Source: Burkholderiaceae bacterium (GTDB taxonomy: Bacteria > Pseudomonadota > Gammaproteobacteria > Burkholderiales > Burkholderiaceae_D). Taken from it: a stretch of DNA of 63,861 nucleotides. Within the stretch, counting starts at the first letter, position 1. Each line of letters begins with the position of its first letter. Below are positions 1 to 8,774 of this stretch, piece after piece. Made by a program: the position numbers and the translations under genes. Location: NCBI GenBank assembly GCA_023653025.1, contig JAMNXS010000007.1:1-63861 (forward strand). The letters are read 5' to 3'. Under the pieces are notes generated by a model. It ran no database searches, was not told the origin of the DNA, and saw only the letters and a list, made by a program, of their open reading frames with translations.

Positions 1-783
1 GTAGTCGCCGCTGCGCGTCATCCCGAGTTCACGCCATAGGGTGAATCCATGCCTGAAATCCATGGCCGGCATGAGTTCGCCTTGGCACAACGGAAATCCT
101 CCGCAGGCGAGTACCGCGTAGTTGGTGCTGACCCAGCCGCCGAGCGCAATTTGCATGAACAGCACGATCAGCGCTGCGGCCGCCGGGACGCGCAGCGACG
201 CCGAACTGTCGCCCACGACGTGTGACGGCGACTGCCGCATCGCATGCCAGACCAGAAGCGCCAGCAGACCCATGCCAAGCAGCAGGTGGATGGTGACGAT
301 CACAGGCTGCAGCTTGAGCGTGACTGTCCAAGCGCCGAATGCACCCTGCACGCAGACCCACAGCAACAGCAGGGCCGGCAGCGCCGGTGCATAACGTTGC
401 TCTCGCGTGCGGCGCCACAAGCGCCAGCCAATGGCGAGCAGCGCGATGATCAGCACGCCGACGCCCATTGCAAGATAGCGATGAATCATTTCGATCCACG
501 CCTTGAAGACCGTGACCGGCCCGGTTGGCAGCGCGGCCTGCGCGGCGCTGATGTCGGCATGGGCTAGGAAGGGGTTGGCCTCGCCGTAGCAGCCGGGCCA
601 GTCGGGGCAGCCGAGCCCGGAGTCGGTCAGGCGCGTGAAGCCGCCAAAGACGATCAGGTCGAAGGTGAGGAAGGTCGTGACCCATGCCAGTTTCCGGTAG
701 CGGTCGCCGCCGCGCGCCAGCCAGACGGCGGTCAGCGGGACGAGGGCAATCAGCAAGGCCTTGGTGGCCAGTCCGAGCAACAT
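1..783 (-). CDS. ctaA: Heme A synthase (COX15/CtaA family), 3' part beyond window
   Basis: This inner-membrane enzyme converts heme O to heme A for the aa3 oxidase encoded next door. The frame reads leftwards from the ATG at 783 and is still open at base 1, so the C-terminal part is missing. Visible features are an N-terminal membrane segment, the segment GGFTRLTDSGLGCPDWPGC typical of COX15/CtaA with its paired cysteines, the heme-ligand motif EMIHRYLAMGVG in the second helix, and a third helix with TIHLLLGMGLLALL. It starts 4 bp after the Sco-like gene ends, so it is probably the last gene of a SURF1/Sco/CtaA unit. The family assignment is clear; only the end is unknown. Confidence 0.93.
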   Translation of the reverse strand, partial: MLLGLATKALLIALVPLTAVWLARGGDRYRKLAWVTTFLTFDLIVFGGFTRLTDSGLGCPDWPGCYGEANPFLAHADISAAQAALPTGPVTVFKAWIEMIHRYLAMGVGVLIIALLAIGWRLWRRTREQRYAPALPALLLLWVCVQGAFGAWTVTLKLQPVIVTIHLLLGMGLLALLVWHAMRQSPSHVVGDSSASLRVPAAAALIVLFMQIALGGWVSTNYAVLACGGFPLCQGELMPAMDFRHGFTLWRELGMTRSGDY

Positions 784-787
784 GTGG

Positions 788-1411
788 TCACCCGATGCGC
801 GAGGCTTTCAGCAACTTGGTGACGTCCTTCTTGATCTTGTTTGCATCCGGATCTTTCGGGAATCGCATCATCAGGTTGCCCAGCGGGTCGATCATGTAGA
901 TGTGGTCAGTCATCTGCGTACCTTGGGCGACCGGCAGCCAGGCCGCCAGTTTCTTCGCGTCGACGCGCAGGATGTGCGTACCGTCGTACTCCTTCATCAG
1001 CACGGTTTCCAGCGGCTGTGCGTCGGTGACGAGCCAGACGCGCTCGATGCGGTCCCTGTCCTTGCCCTGCGTAAGGCGTACCTGCCGCTGCCAGAACAGC
1101 TTGTCAGCGCAGTACTTCGGGCAGGCGCCGACATCGGCCTGGAGCATGATCCATTTGCCCGCGTAATCTTTCAATGAGGCCGGCTGGCCGTCGAGGGTGG
1201 TCGTGCCGAGATCGGGAATCGGATGCGCGCGCGGATCGATCAGGTCGCCGTAATTGGTGCGGCCGGACGGCTTGATCACGTAATAGGTCAGATAGGAAAG
1301 GATCATCGGCGCCGCACACACGGCCAGCACGAGGAACAATGTCCAGTGCGTGTGCTTCCTGACTTCCGGCACCTTCGGCACCGCCGGCTTAGCTGTTTCG
1401 CTTGCTTCCAC
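788..1411 (-). CDS. Sco1/SenC-like cytochrome oxidase assembly protein
   Basis: A 207-residue protein with one N-terminal membrane helix (about residues 23-46) and a periplasmic thioredoxin-like domain. Cys97-Pro-Lys-Tyr-Cys101 and His170 (in DHIYMIDPLGN) match the CxxxC plus distal His copper site of Sco proteins, so a role in CuA-site copper delivery or thiol reduction for cytochrome oxidase is likely. It is more divergent than classical Sco and is often left as a hypothetical protein in Burkholderiales. It overlaps the SURF1 gene by 23 bp and is followed 4 bp later by ctaA, which supports translational coupling in an oxidase assembly unit. Confidence 0.82.
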   Translation of the reverse strand: MEASETAKPAVPKVPEVRKHTHWTLFLVLAVCAAPMILSYLTYYVIKPSGRTNYGDLIDPRAHPIPDLGTTTLDGQPASLKDYAGKWIMLQADVGACPKYCADKLFWQRQVRLTQGKDRDRIERVWLVTDAQPLETVLMKEYDGTHILRVDAKKLAAWLPVAQGTQMTDHIYMIDPLGNLMMRFPKDPDANKIKKDVTKLLKASRIG

Positions 1412-2111
1412 TTCGGAATCCAGTCACGAGAAAAAAGATGAATGCGGCTGCGGCCAGTGCGTACCACTGGAACGCATAGCCGCGATGCTTGTCTATGCCG
1501 GCCGAAGGTGCCGGCCAGTCGCGCAGCAGACCATCAGGCGTATCGCTGGTCTGCTCGATTATAAAGTTTTGCAGCGTCAGGCCGCTGGCCGCTGCCAGTT
1601 CGTCGATGGCCACGTTCTGCACGATGGTGCGCGGTTGCAGCGGCGGCGGCGTACCCATCGGCATCGTGCGCGCCACCACATCGCGCACGCGCCCCTCGAT
1701 GCGCACCGGCCCGGGCGGCACGGGAATATCCGGCACGCGCGTGCGGTCGGCCGGATCGCGCGCGAACCATCCGCGCAGCACCAGCACGGCCGCGTCGCTG
1801 CCGGCCAGCTTCAGCGGCATCAGCAGGTAGAAACCGGCCTTGCCCTGGTGCGGACGGTTGTCGACGTACAGCGGCCAGCCCGCGACGAACCGGCCCTCGG
1901 CGACAACGCGGCGCAAAACCTCCGGCTGTGCGCCGCGGGCCACGGCACTTGCATCGACCAGCGGCATCTCAGCGAAGGCGGCCTGCTGCAGCGACAGTGC
2001 TTCCTTGTCGGCTGCGCGTCGCTGCTGCCAGTTGCCTAGTGCGATGCCGACGACAACGACGACAGCAGTGGCAGCAAATGGTATCCACCGGAAACGAAAC
2101 GGCAATCGCAT
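1389..2111 (-). CDS. SURF1 family cytochrome c oxidase assembly protein
   Basis: A 240-residue SURF1 protein that assists heme A insertion or assembly of oxidase subunit I. It has the two-helix topology of the family: an N-terminal helix after RFRW containing ATAVVVVVGIALGNWQ, and a C-terminal helix ending FFLVTGFR. Between them are the signature segments GNWQQRRAADKE, PLYVDNRPHQGKAGF, VLRGWFARDPADR and HRGYAFQWYALA. I chose the ATG at 2111 (MRLPFRFRW), because the upstream ATG at 2135 would add eight polar residues without family support. It is divergent from the DUF2909 gene and heads the SURF1/Sco/ctaA unit. Confidence 0.92.
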   Translation of the reverse strand: MRLPFRFRWIPFAATAVVVVVGIALGNWQQRRAADKEALSLQQAAFAEMPLVDASAVARGAQPEVLRRVVAEGRFVAGWPLYVDNRPHQGKAGFYLLMPLKLAGSDAAVLVLRGWFARDPADRTRVPDIPVPPGPVRIEGRVRDVVARTMPMGTPPPLQPRTIVQNVAIDELAAASGLTLQNFIIEQTSDTPDGLLRDWPAPSAGIDKHRGYAFQWYALAAAAFIFFLVTGFRSGSKRNS

Positions 2112-2183
2112 TACAATCGAGCCTTGTTTTTCCAATCACCGACGGTATTGCCGGCACACTGGCGGCACCCCAGGGAACCCGCC

Positions 2184-2387
2184 ATGAAAATCCTCGTCGC
2201 CATCGGCTTCATCCTCATCCTCGGCAGCCTCGGCTCGGCGCTCGTGTTCCTGATGCGGGACAAAGGCCGCAGCAACCGCACCGTGCAGGCGCTCGCTTTG
2301 CGGGTCGGCTTCTCGGTGCTGCTGTTCTTGCTGTTGCTGGTGGCCTACCGGATGGGCTGGATACAGCCGACCGGGATCATCTACTGA
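2184..2387 (+). CDS. Twin-transmembrane protein, DUF2909 family
   Basis: A 67-residue inner-membrane protein with two hydrophobic helices (about residues 2-22 and 38-58) separated by a basic loop containing MRDKGRSNRT. Small twin-helix proteins of the DUF2909 type are commonly found beside SURF1 in Betaproteobacteria; the function is unknown but the location suggests oxidase biogenesis. The ATG at 2184 fits the family length. The gene runs against the surrounding cta genes and ends just before a bidirectional terminator. Confidence 0.8.
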   Translation: MKILVAIGFILILGSLGSALVFLMRDKGRSNRTVQALALRVGFSVLLFLLLLVAYRMGWIQPTGIIY

Positions 2388-2444
2388 CGCAGGACCATTG
2401 CAGCGTCGACGCGATGGACTCAGCCGCGAGTCTGCCATCAAAAC

Positions 2445-2473
2445 AAAAAAGCCGCACCGAGGTGCGGCTTTTT
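2445..2473. terminator. Bidirectional rho-independent terminator between DUF2909 gene and ctaE
   Basis: A perfect 8-bp stem GCCGCACC/GGTGCGGC (2451-2458 and 2461-2468) with a GA loop. An A-run (2445-2450) lies on the left and a T-run (2469-2473) on the right, so it can stop transcription arriving from the plus-strand DUF2909 gene and from the minus-strand ctaE. Confidence 0.9.
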
Positions 2474-2486
2474 GCGTGGCGCAGGA

Positions 2487-3347
2487 TTACAGCCAGTAGA
2501 CAACGACATACAGGCCGAGCCAGACCACATCGACGAAGTGCCAGTACCAAGCCGCACCTTCGAACGCAAAATGATTGTCAGCGGTGAAATGGCCCTTCAG
2601 CAAGCGGTAGAGGACGACCGACAGCATGATCCCGCCCATCGTCACGTGGAAACCGTGGAAGCCGGTCAGCATGAAGAAGGTCGAGCCGTAGATGCCGGAG
2701 GTCAGCTTCAGGTTCAGCTCGCTGTATGCGTGCATGTACTCGTAGACCTGGAAGCCCATGAAGATCGCACCGAGCAGGACCGTCAGGAACAGCCACAGCG
2801 CCGCCTTGCTGCGCAGGTTCTCGCGCAGCGCATGGTGCGAGATCGTCAGCGTTACGCCGGAAGCCAGCAGCAGCGCGGTGTTGATGGTCGGAATCGGGAA
2901 CGGACCCATGGTCTCGAACTTGTCGATCACGCCAGCGGGGCCGCCGTTGCCCCAGACTCCTGCAAAATCAGGCCACAGGAACTTGTGGTCGAGATCGGCC
3001 AGCCACGGCATCGTGATGGCACGGGCGTAATACAGGGCGCCGAAGAACGCGCCGAAGAACATCACCTCGGAGAAAATGAACCAGCTCATGCTCCAGCGGT
3101 ACGAGGTGTCGATGCGGGCGTTGTAGAGGCCGCCCTCGGACTCGGCGATCGCATCGCCGAACCAGTAGTACAGAACAACCAGCGCGGCAATGATGCCGAT
3201 GATATTGACCGGCATGCCCCAGCTTATGCCGTTCACCCAAGCGGACGCGCCGGCCATCACGGCCAGCAGGGCGGTGCCCATCAGTACAGGCCACTTCGAC
3301 GGGCCGGGCACGAAATAATAGGGCGCGTTGCCTTGTTGAGTACTCAT
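2487..3347 (-). CDS. ctaE: Cytochrome c oxidase subunit III
   Basis: A 286-residue seven-helix membrane subunit of the aa3-type terminal oxidase. Recognisable family segments are PYYFVPGPSKWP at the start, SEVMFFGAFFGALYY, LLLASGVTLTISHHAL, GFQVYEY, TGFHGFHVTMGG and the terminal AWYWHFVDVVWLGLYVVVYWL. It is the last structural gene of the ctaC-ctaD-ctaG-ctaE set and ends 14 bp before the shared terminator. Length and motifs are typical. Confidence 0.97.
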   Translation of the reverse strand: MSTQQGNAPYYFVPGPSKWPVLMGTALLAVMAGASAWVNGISWGMPVNIIGIIAALVVLYYWFGDAIAESEGGLYNARIDTSYRWSMSWFIFSEVMFFGAFFGALYYARAITMPWLADLDHKFLWPDFAGVWGNGGPAGVIDKFETMGPFPIPTINTALLLASGVTLTISHHALRENLRSKAALWLFLTVLLGAIFMGFQVYEYMHAYSELNLKLTSGIYGSTFFMLTGFHGFHVTMGGIMLSVVLYRLLKGHFTADNHFAFEGAAWYWHFVDVVWLGLYVVVYWL

Positions 3348-3374
3348 CTACTTCCCCTGATTACGATATAAAAA

Positions 3375-3590
3375 TTATCCTGCCACCACCAGCTTTACCA
3401 CGACCAACAGCCCCGCGACGAAGATCACGGCGGCGAGAATGCCCGCGATGATCACATGCAGCGGATTGAGCGTCTGCGAGTCTTCCTCGTAGGCGCTGTT
3501 CTTGCGCACGCCGAAAAACGACCACAAGACGGCCTTTACCGTCGCGCCAAACGACATCTTGCGTCGTGCGGCTTCCTTCAAGTCATCCAC
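3375..3590 (-). CDS. Small membrane protein, DUF2970 family
   Basis: A 71-residue protein with a polar N-terminus containing MSFGATVKAVLWSFFGVRK and one C-terminal membrane helix (about residues 46-68). DUF2970 proteins occupy this position between ctaG and ctaE in many Betaproteobacteria. Their function is unproven; placement in the operon suggests an accessory or assembly role for cytochrome oxidase. It lies 8 bp after ctaG and 27 bp before ctaE. Confidence 0.85.
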   Translation of the reverse strand: MDDLKEAARRKMSFGATVKAVLWSFFGVRKNSAYEEDSQTLNPLHVIIAGILAAVIFVAGLLVVVKLVVAG

Positions 3591-3598
3591 GCATTACC

Positions 3599-4168
3599 TC
3601 AACTGGCTTTCGGCTTGGCCTGCAGACCCACTTCGAAAAAGGTGTATGACAGAGTAATGACGGTTACGTTTTTAGGCAGCGCCGGGTCGATAGTAAAGGC
3701 CACCGGCATCTGACGTGCCTCTTTGGCACCCAGCGTCTGCTGCTTGAAACAGAAGCACTCCATTTTCTTGAAGTACTGCGCCGCCTGCATCGGTGCGTAG
3801 CTCGGTATCGCCTGCGCCTCCATGCTGCGGCCCTGCGTATTGATTACTTCATAGACCACTTGCGCCATTTCGCCGGGGTGAACCTGCATGCTGGCCACGG
3901 CAGGCTTGAACCGCCAGGGTCCGGTGGTGTTCGCATCGAACTCCACCGTGATCAGACGGCTGGTGTCCACCTGTGTGTTGGCCTTTTTTGTGTTCAGGTT
4001 TTCCTGAACGGCCAGCACGTTGATGCCGGTGATCTCGCAGATCTTCTCGTACAATGGAACCAGCGAATAACCGAATCCGAACATCAGCACGGCCATCATC
4101 ACGAGCTTGCCCAGCATGCGGGTGTTGCGGCGTGATCGCTTTTCACCGGACAGTGCGTCGTTGCTCAT
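3599..4168 (-). CDS. ctaG: Cytochrome c oxidase assembly protein CtaG/Cox11
   Basis: A 189-residue copper chaperone that delivers copper to the CuB site of oxidase subunit I. It has a cytoplasmic basic N-terminus, one membrane helix (about residues 20-40) and a periplasmic immunoglobulin-like domain. The copper-binding Cys138-Phe-Cys140 is visible in MECFCFKQQ, preceded by PSYAPMQAAQYFKK and followed by the family segment MPVAFTIDP. It lies between the 35-residue assembly peptide and the DUF2970 gene, in the usual order for the family. Confidence 0.96.
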   Translation of the reverse strand: MSNDALSGEKRSRRNTRMLGKLVMMAVLMFGFGYSLVPLYEKICEITGINVLAVQENLNTKKANTQVDTSRLITVEFDANTTGPWRFKPAVASMQVHPGEMAQVVYEVINTQGRSMEAQAIPSYAPMQAAQYFKKMECFCFKQQTLGAKEARQMPVAFTIDPALPKNVTVITLSYTFFEVGLQAKPKAS

Positions 4169-4178
4169 GCCGTCTTCC

Positions 4179-4286
4179 TTACTGCAGCACGGACTGCTTG
4201 ATGATGACGCCGATGAAGAAGGCGACGGCCACCGACAGCAGGATCAGCGCGGTACGGACATTTCCGGGTTTTTTCTGGTCGGACAT
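4179..4286 (-). CDS. Cytochrome oxidase small assembly peptide (35 aa)
   Basis: A 35-codon gene. The peptide begins MSDQKKPGNVRTA, continues through one membrane helix (about residues 13-30) and ends KQSVLQ. Short single-helix peptides at this position between ctaD and ctaG are annotated as cytochrome oxidase small assembly proteins in Burkholderiales. Start and stop are unambiguous (ATG at 4286, TAA at 4179-4181), and it fills an otherwise empty gap in a compact operon. The function is inferred from context. Confidence 0.75.
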   Translation of the reverse strand: MSDQKKPGNVRTALILLSVAVAFFIGVIIKQSVLQ

Positions 4287-4331
4287 CGGATGGTTCCGCC
4301 GGTGGCGCAAGCCACCGGCATAGGTATTACC

Positions 4332-5930
4332 TTACTTGACGGTCGGCGGCACTTCGAAGGTGTGGAACGGCGCCGGGCTAGGCACGGTCCACTCGAGGCC
4401 TTCCGCGCCCTCCCAGGGCTTGGCTGCCGCCGCCTTGCCGCCACGGATCGAGGGCAGCACGACGAAGAACAGAAAGTACACCTGGCACAGGCCGAAGCCG
4501 AAGGCGCCGATAGTCGCGATCATGTTGAAGTCGGTGAACTGCGCCGCATAGTCTGCGTAGCGGCGCGGCATGCCGGCCAGCCCGAGGAAGTGCATCGGGA
4601 AGAACGTGATGTTGAACGTGATGATCGATGCCCAGAAGTGGAACTTGCCGCGGCCTTCGTCGTACATGAAGCCGGTCCACTTCGGCGCCCAGTAGTAGAA
4701 GCCGGCGAACAGCGCGAACAGCGAGCCCGCGACCAGCACGTAGTGGAAGTGCGCCACGACGTAGTAGGTATCCTGCATCTGGATGTCGATCGGGGTCACG
4801 GCGAGGATCAGGCCGGTGAAGCCGCCCATCGTGAAGACGAAGATGAAGCCGATGGCGAACAGCATCGGGGTCTCGAAAGTCATCGAGCCCTTCCACATCG
4901 TCGCGATCCAGTTGAACACCTTCACGCCGGTTGGCACCGCGATCAACATCGTCGCGTACATGAAGAACAGCTGCGACGTGACGGGCATGCCGGTGGCGAA
5001 CATGTGGTGCGCCCAGACGATGAACGACAGGATCGCGATCGACGCGGTTGCGTACACCATCGATGCGTAGCCGAACAGCGGCTTGCGTGCGAAGGCCGGG
5101 ATGATCTGCGACACGATGCCGAACGCCGGCAGAATCATGATGTAGACCTCGGGGTGGCCGAAGAACCAGAAGATGTGCTGGTACATGACCGGGTCGCCGC
5201 CGCCGGCCGCGTTGAAGAACGAAGTGCCGAAATGACGGTCGGTCAGGGTCATGGTGATCGCACCGGCAAGCACCGGCATGACGGCGATCAGCAGGTAGGC
5301 GGTGATCAGCCAGGTCCAGGCGAACATCGGCATCTTCATCAGCGTCATGCCCGGCGCGCGCATGTTAAGGATGGTGGTGACGATGTTGATCGAGCCCATG
5401 ATCGACGACGCGCCCATGATGTGCATCGCGAAAATCGCCATGTCCATGCCGATGCCCATCTGCGTGGTCAGCGGTGCGTACAGGGTCCAGCCCGCCGCGG
5501 TCGCGCCGCCCGGCACCAGGAAGGACGCGACCAGCAGGATCGCGGCCGGCGGCAGCAGCCAGAACGAGAAGTTGTTCATCCGCGCAAACGCCATGTCGGA
5601 GGCGCCGATCTGCAGCGGAATCATCCAGTTGGCGAAGCCGACGAAGGCCGGCATGATCGCGCCGAACACCATGATCAGACCGTGCATCGTGGTCAGCTGG
5701 TTGAAGAACTCGGGCGCGAACAGCTGCAGGCCCGGCTGGAACAGCTCGGCACGAATGCCCAGCGCCAGCACGCCGCCGGTCAGCAGCATGGCGAACGAGA
5801 ACCACAGATACAGGGTGCCGATATCCTTGTGGTTGGTCGCGTACAGCCAGCGGCGCCAGCCGTGCGGGTGATGGTCGTCGTGCGCGTGGTCGGCAGCGTG
5901 ACCGTGTGCGTGATCGATAGTTGTGCTCAT
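4332..5930 (-). CDS. ctaD: Cytochrome c oxidase subunit I
   Basis: A 532-residue twelve-helix catalytic subunit carrying heme a and the heme a3-CuB centre. Diagnostic motifs include [12 protein letters not shown] with a low-spin heme His, [17 protein letters not shown] with the CuB His and cross-linked Tyr, the tandem His pair in VWAHHMF, the K-channel region, and [13 protein letters not shown] with the a3 and a ligands. It lies between ctaC and the small assembly peptide, and the full length is normal. A His-rich N-terminus ([18 protein letters not shown]) precedes the first helix, as is common in Betaproteobacteria. Confidence 0.98.
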   Translation of the reverse strand: MSTTIDHAHGHAADHAHDDHHPHGWRRWLYATNHKDIGTLYLWFSFAMLLTGGVLALGIRAELFQPGLQLFAPEFFNQLTTMHGLIMVFGAIMPAFVGFANWMIPLQIGASDMAFARMNNFSFWLLPPAAILLVASFLVPGGATAAGWTLYAPLTTQMGIGMDMAIFAMHIMGASSIMGSINIVTTILNMRAPGMTLMKMPMFAWTWLITAYLLIAVMPVLAGAITMTLTDRHFGTSFFNAAGGGDPVMYQHIFWFFGHPEVYIMILPAFGIVSQIIPAFARKPLFGYASMVYATASIAILSFIVWAHHMFATGMPVTSQLFFMYATMLIAVPTGVKVFNWIATMWKGSMTFETPMLFAIGFIFVFTMGGFTGLILAVTPIDIQMQDTYYVVAHFHYVLVAGSLFALFAGFYYWAPKWTGFMYDEGRGKFHFWASIITFNITFFPMHFLGLAGMPRRYADYAAQFTDFNMIATIGAFGFGLCQVYFLFFVVLPSIRGGKAAAAKPWEGAEGLEWTVPSPAPFHTFEVPPTVK

Positions 5931-5952
5931 TTACCTCTCCCTGATATTTCTG

Positions 5953-7110
5953 TTACTTGCGCGCGGCCAGGACTTCGGCGGGTTGAACGATGTTGTCTTC
6001 AGGCTTGTTGCCCCAGATGTTGCGGGTATACGTGATGACGGCGGCGATTTCGGTGTCGTTGAGCGTCGCCTTCCATGCTGGCATGCCGTTCTTGCCGTTG
6101 AGCAGGATGCCGATGTGCGGCTCTTGCGGGCCGTTGACCATCTGCGATCCTGCCAGCGCCGGGAAAGCGCCCTGCACGCCCTGGCCATTGGCCTGGTGGC
6201 AGGCGACGCAGTTGGCGGCGTAGACTTTCTCGCCGCGCGCCGACAGCTCTGCCACGGTCAGGGTCTTGTTCGGGTCGTCGGCCTTGGCGGCCATGGCCTT
6301 CTTCTGCTCGCCGACCCACTTCGTGTAGTCCTCTTCGCTGACGACGTTAACGACGATTGGCATGAACGCATGCTCCTTGCCGCACAACTCATAGCAGTTG
6401 CCGCGGTAGACGCCAACCTTCTCTGCCTTGAACCATGTGTCGCGCACAAAGCCGGGGATGGCATCCTGCTTGACGCCGAAGGCCGGCACGCCCCAGGCGT
6501 GGATGACGTCATTGGCGGTGGTGACGATGCGAATCTTCTTGTTGACCGGCACGACCAGCGCGTTGTCGACTTCGAGCAGGTAATTGTCGCCCTTGGCGAC
6601 TGCCTGGTGGATCTGGTCGCGCGGAGTCGACAGCGCCGACAGGAAGGAAATGCCCTCGCCATCGCCCTTCAGGTAGTCATAGCCCCACTTCCACTGCATG
6701 CCGGTGGCCTTGATGGTGATGTCGGCGTTCGACGTGTCCTTCATCGCGACCACGGTCTTGGTGGCCGGCAGCGCCATCAAAACGACGATCAGGAACGGCA
6801 CGACGGTCCATGCGATCTCGACGGCCGTGCTCTCGTGGAAGCTGGCCGCCTTGTGGCCCAGCGATTTGCGGTGCTTGAGGATCGAATAGAACATCACGCC
6901 GAACACCGCGAGGAAGATCGCGATGCAGATACCCATCATCCAGTTGTGCAGCTGGAAAATGTCTGCGGCGATGCCGGTGACCGGCGCCTGGAAGTTCAGC
7001 TGGCGTACGGCCGGTCCGCCGACGGAGTCGTTGACCGCCAGGGTCGAGCCGGATGCGATCAGGCCGGCTACGGCCATCAGCGATTGGATTAGGCGCTTCG
7101 CGTAGTTCAT
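5953..7110 (-). CDS. ctaC: Cytochrome c oxidase subunit II with C-terminal cytochrome c domain
   Basis: A 385-residue precursor: a signal-like N-terminus, two membrane helices (about 56-78 and 98-118), the CuA cupredoxin domain and an added c-type heme domain. CuA ligands are visible as His204, Cys239, Cys243, His247 and Met250 (in GNCYELCGKEHAFM), with the electron-entry aromatics in MQWKWGYDY. The heme site is Cys301-Val-Ala-Cys304-His305, followed by a distal Met region (NGMPAW). It is therefore a caa3-like subunit II. It is the first structural gene of the oxidase operon, 28 bp after the DUF2244 gene. Confidence 0.97.
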   Translation of the reverse strand: MNYAKRLIQSLMAVAGLIASGSTLAVNDSVGGPAVRQLNFQAPVTGIAADIFQLHNWMMGICIAIFLAVFGVMFYSILKHRKSLGHKAASFHESTAVEIAWTVVPFLIVVLMALPATKTVVAMKDTSNADITIKATGMQWKWGYDYLKGDGEGISFLSALSTPRDQIHQAVAKGDNYLLEVDNALVVPVNKKIRIVTTANDVIHAWGVPAFGVKQDAIPGFVRDTWFKAEKVGVYRGNCYELCGKEHAFMPIVVNVVSEEDYTKWVGEQKKAMAAKADDPNKTLTVAELSARGEKVYAANCVACHQANGQGVQGAFPALAGSQMVNGPQEPHIGILLNGKNGMPAWKATLNDTEIAAVITYTRNIWGNKPEDNIVQPAEVLAARK

Positions 7111-7138
7111 GGTGTCCTCAAATGCCTTGTCTGAATAC

Positions 7139-7606
7139 TCAAAATCTGTTGCCTTGCAAGCCGGCCCGATAGCCGACCAATTCCCGACTCAGTTCTTGCG
7201 CAAACTCCTTGCGCCTGCGCTCGGTCAGGAAGCGCCCTACTTCGACCCGGTCGCCATTCGCCTCGAGGCCGATCAATCCGTGCCGCAACGCCGGCAGCTT
7301 CACGCAGGTGCGCTGCGGATCCATCCGGTGCTGCAAGACCTTCTCGGCCTGCACCAGCTCGACGACGAGTCCGGCTTCGCTCAATGCAATGTGCTCCCGG
7401 TCAGTCGCGTGCCGCCCGAAATACAAAAATGCCGCAGCTACTGCCGACATTTCCAATATCGCGAACACCATCACGACCCACGCGCCTTGCATCACGAAGT
7501 AACTGGCCACCAGAAACGAAGCCGTGCATAACGCGCCGTACGCCTTGGCCAGCTGCCGCGGCGAAATCGAGCAATTTTTTTTCAAAATCCACTCACGCGT
7601 CGCCAT
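7139..7606 (-). CDS. DUF2244 domain integral membrane protein
   Basis: A 155-residue protein with an N-terminal segment REWILKKNCSISPRQL followed by two helices (about 20-60), then a soluble C-terminal domain with ERRRKEFAQELSREL. This pattern matches DUF2244 proteins, which often sit next to cytochrome oxidase genes and are of unknown function. I used the ATG at 7606 (MATREWILK), which gives the family length; upstream in-frame ATGs would add unrelated residues. It is co-directional with ctaC and may be co-transcribed. Confidence 0.78.
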   Translation of the reverse strand: MATREWILKKNCSISPRQLAKAYGALCTASFLVASYFVMQGAWVVMVFAILEMSAVAAAFLYFGRHATDREHIALSEAGLVVELVQAEKVLQHRMDPQRTCVKLPALRHGLIGLEANGDRVEVGRFLTERRRKEFAQELSRELVGYRAGLQGNRF

Positions 7607-7762
7607 CACACAACACTCTGGTCGTAGTTTTGCCGCCAATGGCAGGGCACAAAGCCGGCGGAGTATAAGCGAAAAGAATATCGGCCGCCAAGCGAAAACC
7701 ATGACGCCGGATCGTGAATTGCGACCCTGCGGTTCCGGCATGACCGCCGCGTTTGAATTCGC

Positions 7763-8704
7763 TCATGATCGCCTGCGCTCGAAGCGGACAATGGCCTCGC
7801 CGCGGCTGTTCGATCTCGGCGCAGACCGGAACGCGTGGCCGTACACAACCTCGATCGTCAGCGTGATTTTTCCCTCTGCAGTCCGGCGCGCCCCGAGATG
7901 CTTGACGAAGCGTTCCCACTGCCGCCGCCCCTGCAGTCCCTGGGGGCGCTGCAATGACGGATTGCCGCCGAACGCACGCACATCGGCCAGCAGTTTTTCA
8001 ACCGATGAATAAGTGATATTCATCTTTTCCATATCCATAACCGGCGTCTCGAAGCCGGCCTGCAACAACATGTCGCCGTAGTCATGCAAATCGACGAACG
8101 GCAGCACGCGCTGCCGCGACGGTTCGCCATCGGCGGCGGCAAACGCCTCGCGCAGCTCGGCGAACGTGTCCGGCCCGAAGCAACTGAACATCAGCAGGCC
8201 GCCGGTGCGCATCGCCTGCGACCACTCGTCGATCACGCGGTGCGGCTGCGGATGCCAGTGCAATGCGAGGTTGGACCAGACGAGGTCGATGGAAGATCGG
8301 CCGACGGGAAGGGCGCCGAAATCGGCGCAGGCAAGCGCGGCGCCGTGCACGGGCAGCGAGCGGCGCGCGAGCAGGCGCGACATCAGCTGCTTCATCCCCG
8401 AGCGCGAGGAATCGCCCGCACGCCGGGCGTGGTCGATCATCGGCAGCGACAGGTCGAGGCCGATCAGCTGGGCCGACGGAAAGGCCTGCTGCAGGCCGAG
8501 CAGGTCGTCGCCCTCGCCGCAACCGGCATCGAGCATGCGCTGCGGGTCGGTCTTGATCAGCGCCAGGCGCTCGAACATGCGCGCGGAAATCTCGCGTCGC
8601 AAGAATTGCGAATCCGCACATCGCTCGGGGCGCAGGAAGCACTGGCGCACCGCCGCAACAGAAACGGGCGCCATGCGTCGGGAATCATTGGAAAGCTCGG
8701 GCAT
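7763..8704 (-). CDS. bioC: Malonyl-ACP O-methyltransferase BioC (SAM-dependent)
   Basis: A 313-residue class I methyltransferase. The SAM-binding motif MLDAGCGEGDDLLGL (about 57-71) is followed by GLDLSLPMI, then LVWSNLALHWHPQPHRVIDEW and GGLLMFSCFGPDTFAELR. The LALHW and FGPDTF-type segments and the C-terminal VVYGHAF are characteristic of BioC, which methylates malonyl-ACP to start the pimeloyl moiety of biotin. No other bio genes lie in the window, so the assignment rests on motifs alone. It is divergent from the ComF-type gene, with a 70-bp spacer. Confidence 0.85.
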   Translation of the reverse strand: MPELSNDSRRMAPVSVAAVRQCFLRPERCADSQFLRREISARMFERLALIKTDPQRMLDAGCGEGDDLLGLQQAFPSAQLIGLDLSLPMIDHARRAGDSSRSGMKQLMSRLLARRSLPVHGAALACADFGALPVGRSSIDLVWSNLALHWHPQPHRVIDEWSQAMRTGGLLMFSCFGPDTFAELREAFAAADGEPSRQRVLPFVDLHDYGDMLLQAGFETPVMDMEKMNITYSSVEKLLADVRAFGGNPSLQRPQGLQGRRQWERFVKHLGARRTAEGKITLTIEVVYGHAFRSAPRSNSRGEAIVRFERRRS

Positions 8705-8774
8705 CGGTCAGCAAGCGGCACAGCCGCACATCCCGGACAGGACAATGCCTCGCAGTGTACTTCAGCGAGCCGCG

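Noticed and set aside
4107-6035. A 642-codon open frame on the plus strand
   Set aside because: It is antisense to ctaG, the small assembly peptide and ctaD, whose products are unmistakable. Its composition (Arg, His, Asp, Gly-rich) is the usual by-product of GC-rich third positions.
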